Of a DNA stretch of 64,000 nucleotides, positions 28,063 to 37,461 are shown piece after piece. Positions within the stretch are counted from its first letter, which is position 1; the number at the start of each line of letters is the position of its first letter. The notes beneath the pieces were generated by a model. That model was not told the DNA's origin. It searched no databases and saw only the letters and a program-made list of their open reading frames with translations. Source of the DNA: Oceanospirillaceae bacterium (GTDB lineage: Bacteria > Pseudomonadota > Gammaproteobacteria > Pseudomonadales > Balneatricaceae); the NCBI GenBank assembly GCA_018647765.1, contig JABGSN010000042.1, forward strand, positions 1-64,000. Direction: 5' to 3'. Made by a program: the position numbers and the translations under genes.

Positions 28063-29541
28063 TTATAGTGGTCTGGCGCCAATGTCTTGTGCCAACTGAT
28101 ACGCATTTTCTACACAATCACCCAAGGCCACCCCATCGCGCCAATTGCTGCGTAAATGCAATCCCGGAAATTGTGCCAGGGCTTCGTCTACGAGCGCGAC
28201 TTTGGGTAGGTGACCTAGTTTGTACTGTGGAATCGCATGGGGCCACAAGCTCTCTTCATGCCATAAGGGTTGGCCCTGTATGCCTAAATAGCCCGCTAAC
28301 TCCTGCACTACCAACTGTAGACGCTGGTCCGGCGAAAGCATCATCGCTTCAGTGCCACGACCACCACCAATAAACACCGTCAATAGATGCTGATCATCTG
28401 GACACCGGTCGGCAAAAATACTAGAGGGAAACAGCACCCCTAGGGTTTGTTTGGTTTCTTTCGTGGGCAATAAACACCCAAAGCCATTTAGCGGATGGCT
28501 AATCTGATGTTTATTAAAGGCCATGCTGATACTCGCCACTGGAGGATAGTCTACTTGCTGCAAACAGGCTTGGGCACGTGTATGTAAGTCAGTGTCGAGA
28601 GGTTGCAAGTCATCGATTAACCGCGCCACCTGTGCCGCAGGAATCGCTAACACCACCTGAGACGCCTGCCAGATTTGATCTCCAGAACGCACCTGATAAC
28701 CAAATTCAGCACTGAAACTGAGGCTATCCACTTGCGTATTTAACTGTACCGCCGCGCCCAGTTGCTGGGCCACTACCTGCGGTAGTTGATGCAAGCCTTG
28801 CGCAAAACTCATCATGACACCATCCAGCGATTCAACCCCCAACCCTTGATCCAGCTTATTTTGTTTGGCTTTGGCGCGCATTTTAGCCACCGCGCCAACT
28901 ATCATGGAGCCGTATTGCTTCTCTAAGGCATACACTTTAGGCACTGCGGCTCGCACTGAAAGCTGATTGGCATCGCCCGCAAAAACGCCTGAAATAAACG
29001 GATCAATGAGCCAATCCAACATCTCTGGACCTAAGCGCCGACGCACATACTGTGCAATCGACTCTTCCTGAGTGGCCTTGCCAATAAAGGGCTCTATGAC
29101 TAACCTTAATTTACCAAGTAGGCTTAACACGGGTGTGGTGATGGCACCCAACAAACTCATCGGCAGCGCTAACATGCGGCCTTTTTTACCAATAAAACGT
29201 CGGTGGGCCGACGACTTTGCGAGCACTAAATGAGGCTGCAAACCCACTTGTTGTATCAACATGGCCATAGCCGGGCGATTATTAATAAACGAGTTAGGAC
29301 CACGTTCCCATAGGCAGCCATGATGACTCACCGTTTGTAAGTTGCCACCCACCTGATTACCGGCTTCTAACACAGTGACAGAAAAGCCTTGTTGCTGTAA
29401 AAACCAAGCACTGGCGAGGCCCGAAATACCGGCACCCACCACCACAATATGGTGTTTATGGTCCAGCTCATGGGGCTGCTGAGGCACGGGGCCAGTACTG
29501 GTATTTGGACTGTGTTGCGGTATGTCGAATTTGAGGGGCAT
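28063..29541 (-). CDS. hemY: Oxygen-dependent protoporphyrinogen oxidase
   Basis: FAD enzyme oxidising protoporphyrinogen IX to protoporphyrin IX, the penultimate haem step. 492 residues. After a polar 30-residue N-terminal extension comes the FAD motif HIVVVGAGISGLASAWFL; family markers are GPNSFINNRPAM, DPFISGVFAGDANQLSVRAA and the C-terminal GLHLRSNWRDGVALGDCVENAY. It lies 18 bases downstream of thiQ. The symbol follows the hemY naming of the soluble FAD type, not the unrelated E. coli HemG. Confidence 0.92.
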   Translation of the reverse strand: MPLKFDIPQHSPNTSTGPVPQQPHELDHKHHIVVVGAGISGLASAWFLQQQGFSVTVLEAGNQVGGNLQTVSHHGCLWERGPNSFINNRPAMAMLIQQVGLQPHLVLAKSSAHRRFIGKKGRMLALPMSLLGAITTPVLSLLGKLRLVIEPFIGKATQEESIAQYVRRRLGPEMLDWLIDPFISGVFAGDANQLSVRAAVPKVYALEKQYGSMIVGAVAKMRAKAKQNKLDQGLGVESLDGVMMSFAQGLHQLPQVVAQQLGAAVQLNTQVDSLSFSAEFGYQVRSGDQIWQASQVVLAIPAAQVARLIDDLQPLDTDLHTRAQACLQQVDYPPVASISMAFNKHQISHPLNGFGCLLPTKETKQTLGVLFPSSIFADRCPDDQHLLTVFIGGGRGTEAMMLSPDQRLQLVVQELAGYLGIQGQPLWHEESLWPHAIPQYKLGHLPKVALVDEALAQFPGLHLRSNWRDGVALGDCVENAYQLAQDIGARPL

Positions 29542-29559
29542 TATAAATTATCCTATAGC

Positions 29560-30276
29560 CTAGCAGTTTTCGCCTAAATAGGCTTTGATACCAGCATCAG
29601 TTTGCTGCAAAAAATCTTCGCTAGTGCCCTGCCAATGCACTCGACCCTGCGCAATAAACACCACTTGCTGTGCTAAGGCCAGTGCATCCCGTGGCTCATG
29701 GGTCACCACTAAGGCCGACAACTGATGTTGCTGACACAGTGTTTTTAGCAACATCGTCATGTCGTGACGTAAGGCGGGGTCTAGCGCGCTAAACGGCTCA
29801 TCCAGCAACAATAACGGTTTACGACGCACCAGTGCCCTACCTAAAGCCACCCGCTGACGCTGCCCACCGGACAGTTGTTTTGGTAGCCGGCCGGCCATAT
29901 TAGCTAGACCCACCTGCTCTAAGGCTTGCTCCACTTGCCGTTGCTCTTGAGTCGTGAGTTTAAGATTGCTGCGAATGCCTAACGCCAGATTTTGATAAAC
30001 ACTCATATGGGCAAACAAGTTATGCTCTTGAAACAAACTCGTCATCGGCCGTTGCGACGGCTCAAGGGTGTCTACACGCTCACCCCCTAGGTAAATTTCA
30101 CCTTCGCCATGCACCTGAGAATCTGGCTTGACAAACCCAGCGAGTAAATTCAGCAAGGTCGACTTGCCTGCCCCACTGGCGCCCATCACCGCCACAATTT
30201 CGCCCTCCGGTAACTGCAAGTCATAGTGGAATTGCTGTTCACCAATACCACAACGAACATGTTTTAACTCAATCAC
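29560..30276 (-). CDS. thiQ: Thiamine ABC transporter ATPase
   Basis: 238 residues: Walker A GASGAGKSTLLNLLAG, ThiQ-like Q-loop region MTSLFQEHNLFAHMSVYQNL, signature LSGGQRQRVALGRAL, Walker B LLLLDEPFSALDPALR. Its short length (no C-terminal regulatory domain) and Q-loop wording separate it from the iron (FbpC) and spermidine ATPases. It overlaps thiP by eight bases. The family imports thiamine and its phosphates. Confidence 0.85.
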   Translation of the reverse strand: MIELKHVRCGIGEQQFHYDLQLPEGEIVAVMGASGAGKSTLLNLLAGFVKPDSQVHGEGEIYLGGERVDTLEPSQRPMTSLFQEHNLFAHMSVYQNLALGIRSNLKLTTQEQRQVEQALEQVGLANMAGRLPKQLSGGQRQRVALGRALVRRKPLLLLDEPFSALDPALRHDMTMLLKTLCQQHQLSALVVTHEPRDALALAQQVVFIAQGRVHWQGTSEDFLQQTDAGIKAYLGENC

Positions 30277-31873
30277 GGGGGCCTCCTAAGACGCGCTCTA
30301 GTACTAAAAACAAAGTTAAGCTCAAGCCCAGCAATAACACTGCCGTCACCCCAGCTGCGTCGGCCTGATAACTGCCTAAACGCTGATACATTAACAAGGG
30401 TAGAGTTTGAATATCGGGGCTACCAAATAAAGCCACTACGCCTAAGTCTCCAGCCGACATGGCCGCCACCAGCGCCATAGCTAAACCTATGGGGCGCCGC
30501 AATATAGGCCACTCCACTTGGTGTAAACGCTGCCAACCGTAAATCGCCAAACTGCTGCATAAGCGGTCATAGTCGCTACTTACTTTGATATAAGCCACAG
30601 ACAAGACCCGCAACATATACGGCAGACCCATAAGGGAATTAACCAATACCACCACATACAAATTAATGGCAAACACGTCCACATGGGGCCGTAATCCAAT
30701 AAATAGACCCGTGGCCAACACTAACGGTGGCACCACTAATATTATGGAACCAGTCCACTCAACGGCCTCTGCGGCAAAGGGATGATGACGGCGCCAGTAA
30801 CGCTGCGCCAACACCAAACCCCAGGCCATCAACAAACTCAGTAAGGCCGAGCTGAGGGCAACCCACAAACTGTTTACAAAAGCGCGCCATAGGCGCACAT
30901 CGATCAGCACTTGCAACCAAGCATCGTTGATGCCCGCAATCACTACCGCCACTAACGGCACCAATACCAACAGGGTGGCTAGTAGCAGCACTGCCGTATC
31001 ATGTAATTTACCCATTAATGATTGAGTATCTGGCCGCAGCGACAACTGGCTATGGCCTACACCTTGACTGGCGAACATATCAATAGGCCGCCCTAAGCGT
31101 AGGCCACACCATAAAATAAAACCACAAAATAGTATTTGTAAGAGGCTCAAGTACACGGCTTTTGCCATGTCAAAATCAAACCGAATGGCTTGGAAAATGG
31201 CCACTTCAATGGTGGTGGCTTTTGGACCGCCGCCCAAGGTCATAACAATGGCAAAGCTGGTAAAGCACAAGGCAAAAATCATGGCGGCCAGTTGTGGCAA
31301 TACGCCTTTTAGATGAGGCCATTCGATATGACGCCAAAGGTCGGTGGAACTCATGCCGAGTTGACTGGATAAGCGCCAAGTTTCAGGCGCAATGGCTTCT
31401 AAGCGTTGTAACAAAATGCGCGCTGCAAGGGGTAAGTTAAAAAACACGTGGGCCAACAAAATGCCCACTAAACCGTACACATAACTGCGTGGTTGACCAC
31501 CTAACCAGTGCCACAACTGATTCATATAACCTTGTTTACCGTGTAATAAAATGATGCCGTAAACGGCAATAATACTGGGTACGACAAGAGCCACACTAAA
31601 ACAGCGTAGCATTAACCAGCGGCCTATAAAATGCGTCCTGCGCGCTAACGAGCGGGCAACTAACAAAGCTAAAACCAGACTAATGACGGTTGACAAAGTC
31701 GCTTGCCACCAAGAAAACCAAACCACCCGCCACGTGTAAGATTCCTGCATGTACAGCGACCACTGTGCCTGTTCTGTATAGGATAAAAATGCCCCTACAG
31801 CCGTTAACAATGGCAACAACACTAGTAAGAAACTGATGCCACTAAAGGCATGCCAACTGCGTAACTTAAACAT
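30269..31873 (-). CDS. thiP: Thiamine ABC transporter permease
   Basis: 534 residues with about twelve hydrophobic helices in two fused permease halves, each with an EAA-type loop (LEAIAPETWRLSSQLGMSS in the first, CSSLAIYGWQRLHQVEWP in the second). The size and partner ThiQ indicate ThiP. Its start overlaps the waaA stop by eight bases. The binding protein ThiB, normally the first gene, is not in this window. A ferric-iron permease is the main alternative. Confidence 0.82.
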   Translation of the reverse strand: MFKLRSWHAFSGISFLLVLLPLLTAVGAFLSYTEQAQWSLYMQESYTWRVVWFSWWQATLSTVISLVLALLVARSLARRTHFIGRWLMLRCFSVALVVPSIIAVYGIILLHGKQGYMNQLWHWLGGQPRSYVYGLVGILLAHVFFNLPLAARILLQRLEAIAPETWRLSSQLGMSSTDLWRHIEWPHLKGVLPQLAAMIFALCFTSFAIVMTLGGGPKATTIEVAIFQAIRFDFDMAKAVYLSLLQILFCGFILWCGLRLGRPIDMFASQGVGHSQLSLRPDTQSLMGKLHDTAVLLLATLLVLVPLVAVVIAGINDAWLQVLIDVRLWRAFVNSLWVALSSALLSLLMAWGLVLAQRYWRRHHPFAAEAVEWTGSIILVVPPLVLATGLFIGLRPHVDVFAINLYVVVLVNSLMGLPYMLRVLSVAYIKVSSDYDRLCSSLAIYGWQRLHQVEWPILRRPIGLAMALVAAMSAGDLGVVALFGSPDIQTLPLLMYQRLGSYQADAAGVTAVLLLGLSLTLFLVLERVLGGPRD

Positions 31874-33149
31874 TAATCAGCACGCTGTTGAGCACAGCAA
31901 AATGCCGATCTAAGGCACCTTTTTTGGAGTTCACCAAAGCTTGGCCTGCAACGCCCATACGTTGGCGTAACTCAGGGTCGCTCAGCAATCCACTGATATC
32001 TGCTAGCAGGCTAGCATTGGTAGTTATCATTAAGCCTTGTGCCTGCTCGAGTTGATCGCACACTTGGGCAAAGTTAAAACAATTGGGGCCCATCACCACC
32101 GCTTTACCTAGGGCGGCCGCCTCTAATGGGTTATGCCCTCCAGTGTCGGCTAAACTGCCGCCTACAAACACCAAATCGGCGCAGCGATAATAATCAACCA
32201 ACAGGCCCATGCTATCCACTAACAACACCCGTTTTTGGTGTTTGTGGGCCTGTTGGTGATCTTTTGAGCGCTCGCCTAACTGGCTATGCCGTGCCCACAC
32301 CAAACCTGACTGTGTGCACAGGTCTGCCACTTCTTCAAACCGCTGGGGGTGCCTCGGCACCAACACCAAGGTGCCACTTAGCTCAGCAGGTAATTGCGCC
32401 CAAACCTGCAGCAACGCCGACTCTTCGCCACTGCGAGTGCTGCCACATACCCAGCACAAGTCATGGCCCAAAAACCCAGCAGCCAAAGGCTGTTGCTGAC
32501 TTGCGGGAGGTAATTGTAAATCGTATTTTAGACTACCTAAGACAGTCACCGACGTGGCTTGTGCTCCTAACGCTATGAAACCTTGGGCGCTGGCCTGATC
32601 TTGCACTAACAAGTGGCTAAGTTGGCGTAACATGGGCGCAACCAACACTTTAAAACGCTGATAACCCTTGGCCGAACGGGCCGACATGCGGCCATTGACC
32701 AACACCGTTGGCAGCTTACGTCTGGCACACTGGGCAATCAAATTAGGCCACAATTCGGTTTCTACCAACAACACTGCGCGTGGATTGATCCGACGCAACA
32801 TCACGGCATTGGCAAAACCTAGATCCAGGGGTAAAAAACCATGACTCACGCGTTCGTTGTGACCAAATAGCTGCTGGCATCGAGCTTGAGCGGTAACGCT
32901 GGTAGTGGTGACTAACACGGGGAGCATTAATTCGCTGTGCAGGCGTTCAATGAGTGGGACAATGGCGTTTAACTCGCCCACGCTGGCGGCATGAACCAAC
33001 ACCGGGCGGTGCTGCTCGTTAGGCAACCAACCATAACGCTGCCAAAAGCCTTGACGAAATTCAGGCCGGCGCCAGATAAACAACAGGTGAGCCACTGCCC
33101 CAATGGGCAACAACAAATAACACAAGCAGGTATAAACGAAGACTGGCAC
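31866..33149 (-). CDS. waaA: 3-deoxy-D-manno-octulosonic acid transferase
   Basis: Adds Kdo to lipid IVA at the inner membrane. 427 residues: an N-terminal membrane anchor (VYTCLCYLLLPIGAVAHLL), the acidic GT30 region VHAASVGELNAIVPLIERL, VETELWPNLIAQC and the C-terminal FVGGSLADTGGHNPLEAAALGKAVV. All are hallmarks of KdtA/WaaA. It begins the minus-strand run to parE and is divergent, over 63 bases, from a glycosyltransferase gene. Confidence 0.94.
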   Translation of the reverse strand: MPVFVYTCLCYLLLPIGAVAHLLFIWRRPEFRQGFWQRYGWLPNEQHRPVLVHAASVGELNAIVPLIERLHSELMLPVLVTTTSVTAQARCQQLFGHNERVSHGFLPLDLGFANAVMLRRINPRAVLLVETELWPNLIAQCARRKLPTVLVNGRMSARSAKGYQRFKVLVAPMLRQLSHLLVQDQASAQGFIALGAQATSVTVLGSLKYDLQLPPASQQQPLAAGFLGHDLCWVCGSTRSGEESALLQVWAQLPAELSGTLVLVPRHPQRFEEVADLCTQSGLVWARHSQLGERSKDHQQAHKHQKRVLLVDSMGLLVDYYRCADLVFVGGSLADTGGHNPLEAAALGKAVVMGPNCFNFAQVCDQLEQAQGLMITTNASLLADISGLLSDPELRQRMGVAGQALVNSKKGALDRHFAVLNSVLINV

Positions 33150-33212
33150 GGGTACAAAATAACCTTATGTTTGATAGACTAGCCGTTCATCCATTTCCAT
33201 GACGCCCCACAC

Positions 33213-34289
33213 ATGAAGATCGTCAATCTGATTTCTGGCAAAGACTTAGGTGGCCCTAAGCAGACTTTTTTACATTACAGCGATAATTTACGCCAATTAG
33301 GCCATCAAGTCACTTCCGTCATACGCCCTAAAGCACAATTACACAGCCTTTTAGAACAAAGACAACTGCCATATACGCTTCTTGATTATCCACGCACCCG
33401 CTTGCCGTGGCTTAAAAACATTGCCATCAAGCGCTTAACACAGCTGTTTTCGCAACAGGGTGCGCAATTGGTGATTGTGCACAAACCCATAGACGCGGAC
33501 CTCGCCCGAGCCGCTATGACGGCCCAGTGTAAACTGGTGTTAGTGCTACATAGTTACACTGCAAAAGGTATTATGGCAGCCGACTTACTGGTTTGTGTGT
33601 CACCCGTGTTGGCAGAGTTTGCCCGTCAACAAGGCTACACTGGCCCCTTAGAGGTGATCCCCAACTTAGTGGAATTGAGCGCTAGTGAGCCTACCACTCG
33701 CAAGCCACATCAACCGCCGGTAATCGCCACCATGGGCGTACTCAGACGCACCAAAGGTCAGGACTTGTTATTGCAAGCCGCTCATATTTTACAACAGCGC
33801 CAAGTGTTATTTAAATTAGTGATTGCTGGCAAAGGCCGTTGGCATAAAAAAGTAAACCGTCTTATCAACAGTTTGGGGCTTAGCCACATCACCCAGCGGC
33901 TCGACTGGGTAAGCAATGCGCAACGTGATGCGTTTATCGATGCAGCCGACATTGTCTGTGTGCCGTCTCGTGGCGAGACCTTTGGCATGGTGGTGATCGA
34001 AGCCATGGCCCGTAAACGCTTAGTGGTAGCCACCCGTTGTGGTGGACCACAAGGTATTATCGAACATCAAGTCAATGGACTGTTGTGTGATATTGACGCG
34101 CTGAGTTTAGCCGACGCTTTACAACAGGCCATCGAGCTAGCGGCACAAGACCACCAGCAACTCTGCGAAGCCGCTTTTATCCACGCCCGCGATCATTACA
34201 GTCCATTGCCGGTGCGATCACAGATTAAGGCCATGCTTAAGCAGCATATCGAAACGCCGTTAGAAAAACAGCACCAAGCTCCAAACTAA
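33213..34289 (+). CDS. GT4-type glycosyltransferase, probably LPS-related
   Basis: 358 residues with the GT-B fold. The N-terminal domain starts MKIVNLISGKDLGGPKQTFL; the C-terminal donor domain has MGVLRRTKGQDLLLQAAHIL, the phosphate-binding region LVIAGKGRWHKKV and the acidic nucleotide-sugar motif VPSRGETFGMVVIEAMARKR (E-x7-E type). Position beside waaA, msbA and an lpxL-like gene suggests a role in LPS core or another envelope glycan, but the sugar and acceptor cannot be told. Its 3' end overlaps the convergent dgkA end by 30 bases. Confidence 0.85.
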   Translation: MKIVNLISGKDLGGPKQTFLHYSDNLRQLGHQVTSVIRPKAQLHSLLEQRQLPYTLLDYPRTRLPWLKNIAIKRLTQLFSQQGAQLVIVHKPIDADLARAAMTAQCKLVLVLHSYTAKGIMAADLLVCVSPVLAEFARQQGYTGPLEVIPNLVELSASEPTTRKPHQPPVIATMGVLRRTKGQDLLLQAAHILQQRQVLFKLVIAGKGRWHKKVNRLINSLGLSHITQRLDWVSNAQRDAFIDAADIVCVPSRGETFGMVVIEAMARKRLVVATRCGGPQGIIEHQVNGLLCDIDALSLADALQQAIELAAQDHQQLCEAAFIHARDHYSPLPVRSQIKAMLKQHIETPLEKQHQAPN

Positions 34290-34622
34290 CAGACACTGCA
34301 ACAAGGCGAGCAATACCGCAGCCGAAGCCACATCTTTAGCAACGCCAGACCAGTGGTGACGTTCGTCACCATGGCGGTTAACCGCCGCCTCAATACCGGT
34401 GTTGAGTAACTCAGCAATCAACACCACAAACAAACTGAGTACCAAAATAGCGCTTTCCAGTGCGGTGTCTGGCCACCACAAGGCCAGCGGCAACATCACT
34501 AATAAAGCCAAGGATTCTTGCTGAAATGCGGTTTCGTTACGCCACGCAAACAGCAGACCTTGCCAGGAATACTGTCAGGCTTTTAACCAACGTTTTACAC
34601 CATGCGCTTTAACGGTAGACAC
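34260..34622 (-). pseudogene. dgkA: Diacylglycerol kinase interrupted by an in-frame TGA
   Basis: Recycles diacylglycerol to phosphatidic acid in the inner membrane. From GTG 34620-34622, preceded by AGGAG at good spacing, the frame gives VSTVKAHGVKRWLKA, a TGA at codon 16 (34575-34577), then QYSWQGLLFAWRNETAFQQE and the conserved AELLNTGIEAAVNRHGDERH with AKDVASAAVLLALL. Reading through the TGA gives 120 residues, exactly DgkA size. Everything after the stop is intact, so it is a single nonsense change (or a base error). Internal initiation (ATG 34511) would lose the N-terminal conserved part. It lies 16 bases downstream of msbA. Confidence 0.85.
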
Positions 34623-34638
34623 CTTATCGACTCCTAAA

Positions 34639-36420
34639 TTAAGTCTCAACTGAATGGAATTGAAGTTGGTGCAAGTGTGCATACAAGCCTTGCTTAGCTA
34701 GCAGTTGGGCGTGATCGCCTTGCTCCACCACGCGGCCTTGATCCATCACTAAAATGACATCGGCTTGTTCGATGGTGGACAGTCTATGGGCAATCACCAA
34801 GGTGGTACGGTTTTGCATAACTTCATCTAACGCTGCCTGAATGTGCCGCTCCGACTCAGTATCTAGGGCCGATGTAGCTTCATCCAATACCAGTAGTGGT
34901 GCATTTTTAAGCAAGGCCCGGGCAATGGCAATGCGCTGCCTTTGTCCGCCAGACAATAACACGCCAGACTCGCCCACCAAGGTATTTAAACCGTCGGGCA
35001 TACGTTGGGTAAATTCAGTCACTCGAGCCGCCGTAGCCGCTGCGGTCACCTGCACATCAGTGGCGTCGTGCATGGCACCGTAAGCAATATTGTCGGCAAT
35101 GGTGCCATTAAACAACACCACTTGCTGATTAACCAACGCCACTTGCCGCCGTAAGTCGGTACGCACAATGTCCTGAACATTATCGCCATCCAGTAAAATG
35201 CGCCCCGCTTGGGGTTCGTAAAAGCGTAACAACAAGTTGACTAAGGTCGACTTACCACTGCCTGAACGCCCCACCAAAGCCACCACTTGGCCCGCTTTAA
35301 TGTCAATATTCACTTGCTCTAGCACGGGTTTGCTGTCGTAACTAAAATCAACCTGCTCAAAGCGAATGTGGCCAAGCGTCCTGTTAATGTGTTTTTTACC
35401 TTGGTCCAATTCGGGGGTTTCGTCCAACAAGGAAAAAATACTTTGTGACGCTGCAATACCCTGCTGCAAAATGCTGTTTATTTCGGTCATCGAGCGTAAC
35501 GGCTTGGTCAACATGCCCGCAGCGGTGATAAAGGCGATAAACTGGCCTGCCGTCATGGTGTCGATAATACTGGGGTGCAAGGCTAAATAAATCAAACTCG
35601 CCATGGCCATAGCCACAATCATTTGCACTAAGGGGATAGAAATGGATTCTGCCAGTGCCAGCTTCATGGCTTGTTGGCGGTTGTTATTGCTGGCTTGGGC
35701 AAATCGTTGCCGCTCTTGCTGCTGCGCTCCAAACACACGCACCACCTCATAGCCTTTAATGGCTTCGCTGGCGCTCGCCGTCACCTGCCCCATACTGTCT
35801 TGCAAAGTGGCACTGATGTTTCTAAAACGCTTAGAGGCTTTATTAACCACCCAACCAATAAACGGCCCAATGGTGAGAAACACCAACGACAACTGCCAGT
35901 TAAGGTACACAATATAGGTTAACAAACCCACAATGGTGAGGCCCTCGCGGACAAATATTTTTAGGGCTTCTGTGGCTGCACCGGTCACCTGTTCAACGTT
36001 AAAGGTCAGTTTAGACAACAAAGTGCCCGACGCATTACGATGATAGAACCGTGCTGGCAGCACCAACAAGCGGTCGAATATGTCTAGTCGTAACTGATGA
36101 ATCACTCTGCGTGCCACATAGGTGATGCCGTAATTGCCCAGGAAAAAACCCACGCCACGCACAAAAAATATACCTAACACCGCGGCAGGAATCAGCAAAC
36201 GCGCTTGTTGATCATTTTGTTCAACGCTATCCACCATATATTCCATGAGGCTAGCAAAGGCGGGTTGGGTGGCGGCGAATAAGACAAAACCAACAATGCT
36301 CAACGTAAAGATGAGGCCATGCTGCATAACATAACCCAGCAAACGCCGGTAAGCACGCCACGCACTCATTGGCGAGCCAGGAGGGGGTTCAGTAGCCGGT
36401 GGGTGTTGTGGGTCGGTCAT
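34639..36420 (-). CDS. msbA: Lipid A export ATP-binding/permease protein
   Basis: Half-transporter flipping lipid A-core across the inner membrane. 593 residues: six-helix exporter domain (about 30-320), then the ATPase with Walker A GRSGSGKSTLVNLLLRFY, signature LSGGQRQRIAIARAL, Walker B LLVLDEATSALD and H-loop LVIAHRLSTIEQAD. It ends EQGDHAQLLAKQGLYAHLHQLQF. A proline-rich polar N-terminus precedes the first helix. Beside waaA, a GT4 and an acyltransferase gene, the assignment to MsbA is well supported. Confidence 0.93.
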   Translation of the reverse strand: MTDPQHPPATEPPPGSPMSAWRAYRRLLGYVMQHGLIFTLSIVGFVLFAATQPAFASLMEYMVDSVEQNDQQARLLIPAAVLGIFFVRGVGFFLGNYGITYVARRVIHQLRLDIFDRLLVLPARFYHRNASGTLLSKLTFNVEQVTGAATEALKIFVREGLTIVGLLTYIVYLNWQLSLVFLTIGPFIGWVVNKASKRFRNISATLQDSMGQVTASASEAIKGYEVVRVFGAQQQERQRFAQASNNNRQQAMKLALAESISIPLVQMIVAMAMASLIYLALHPSIIDTMTAGQFIAFITAAGMLTKPLRSMTEINSILQQGIAASQSIFSLLDETPELDQGKKHINRTLGHIRFEQVDFSYDSKPVLEQVNIDIKAGQVVALVGRSGSGKSTLVNLLLRFYEPQAGRILLDGDNVQDIVRTDLRRQVALVNQQVVLFNGTIADNIAYGAMHDATDVQVTAAATAARVTEFTQRMPDGLNTLVGESGVLLSGGQRQRIAIARALLKNAPLLVLDEATSALDTESERHIQAALDEVMQNRTTLVIAHRLSTIEQADVILVMDQGRVVEQGDHAQLLAKQGLYAHLHQLQFHSVET

Positions 36421-36528
36421 TTCTGATCCTTAGATAACATCGCAAACCTAGTTTCAAAAGCGTGCTCGGTGTAAACTGCAGCTCTGTTCAAATTTATACT
36501 AGCCGTGGCTATTTCTCATACATTTAAC

Positions 36529-37461
36529 ATGCCTAACCCCAAAACCCCATCAGACCTGCCGTCACTAAGCCGTTTCTACGGACCCAAATACTGGTTAATT
36601 TGGCTGGGGCTGGCCTGCCTACGCATTACCATTGTGCTACCTTGGCGCTGGCGTATGGCAGTGGGTAGGGCTATTGGTTGGCTATTGTATCAGTTATCCG
36701 CCCGCAGACGGGTGATTGCAGAAACCAATATTAACCTTTGTTTTCCGCACCTAAGGCCGAGCCAAAAAAACCACTTAGTACAAGCCACCTTTGCTGACAA
36801 CGGCGTGGGTATCATTGAGACCGCAATGGCCTGGTGGAGTTCCCGTCAGACCTTTAACCAACGTGTCAGCGTGACTGGCTCCGAGTTGATTGAGCAAGCT
36901 CAGTCTGAGGGTCGCGGTGTATTGTTAGTAGGCGCTCACTACACCAGTTTAGACCTTGGCGGCATATTACTAGCGCCCAGCCACCCCTATTATGCAACCT
37001 ATCAACGTCATGGTAACGCCTTAATGGACACCATCATCCGTGGCGGCCGCTTACGTCATCTACCGGGCATGGTAGAACGTGACGACATACGCCAGGTGAT
37101 GCGCTTATTAAAACAAGGCAAAACGGTGTGGTTAGCGCCGGATCAAGACGTCGGTCCAGAGCGTTCGGTATTTGCGCCATTTTTTGGCGTCGATGCGGCC
37201 ACCACCCCGATCATTAGCCGCCTTGCACAAGCAACGGGCGCAAAAGTATTGCAATTTAGCCACCACCGCATTAACCAAGATGCCAACTACCTGCTCACCA
37301 TTAGCGACACCCTAGCCAGCATCCCCAGCGGCAATATCGAGCAAGATACGGCCTGCTTAAATGCGGCTATTGAAGCACAAGTTGCCAACTACCCAAGCCA
37401 ATACTTGTGGCTTCACCGCCGCTTTAAGACCCGGCCAGCCAACAGCCCTTCGATCTACTGA
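36529..37461 (+). CDS. Lipid A acyltransferase (LpxL/HtrB family)
   Basis: About 310 residues. One N-terminal hydrophobic segment (YWLIWLGLACLRITIVLPW), then the LPLAT catalytic motif H-x4-D in GAHYTSLDLGG, with VWLAPDQDVGPERSVFAPFFG and YLWLHRRFKTRP typical of Kdo2-lipid IVA lauroyl/palmitoleoyl transferases. I start at ATG 36529; a GTG at 36505 in frame would add eight residues. It is divergent from msbA (83 bases to its start). Which acyl chain it adds (LpxL, LpxM or LpxP) cannot be read. Its end overlaps the convergent glnE end by seven bases. Confidence 0.9.
   Translation: MPNPKTPSDLPSLSRFYGPKYWLIWLGLACLRITIVLPWRWRMAVGRAIGWLLYQLSARRRVIAETNINLCFPHLRPSQKNHLVQATFADNGVGIIETAMAWWSSRQTFNQRVSVTGSELIEQAQSEGRGVLLVGAHYTSLDLGGILLAPSHPYYATYQRHGNALMDTIIRGGRLRHLPGMVERDDIRQVMRLLKQGKTVWLAPDQDVGPERSVFAPFFGVDAATTPIISRLAQATGAKVLQFSHHRINQDANYLLTISDTLASIPSGNIEQDTACLNAAIEAQVANYPSQYLWLHRRFKTRPANSPSIY

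Noticed and set aside
29560-31873. Ferric-iron (Fbp/Afu) transporter
   Set aside because: The ATPase is too short for FbpC (238 versus about 350 residues) and its Q-loop and signature surroundings read like ThiQ.
32126-32578. 150-codon plus-strand frame inside waaA
   Set aside because: Antisense shadow; waaA motifs on the other strand account for the sequence.
34575-34577. Selenocysteine at the dgkA TGA
   Set aside because: DgkA has no known selenoprotein members, the position is not a redox site, and no bacterial SECIS-like hairpin is evident just downstream.
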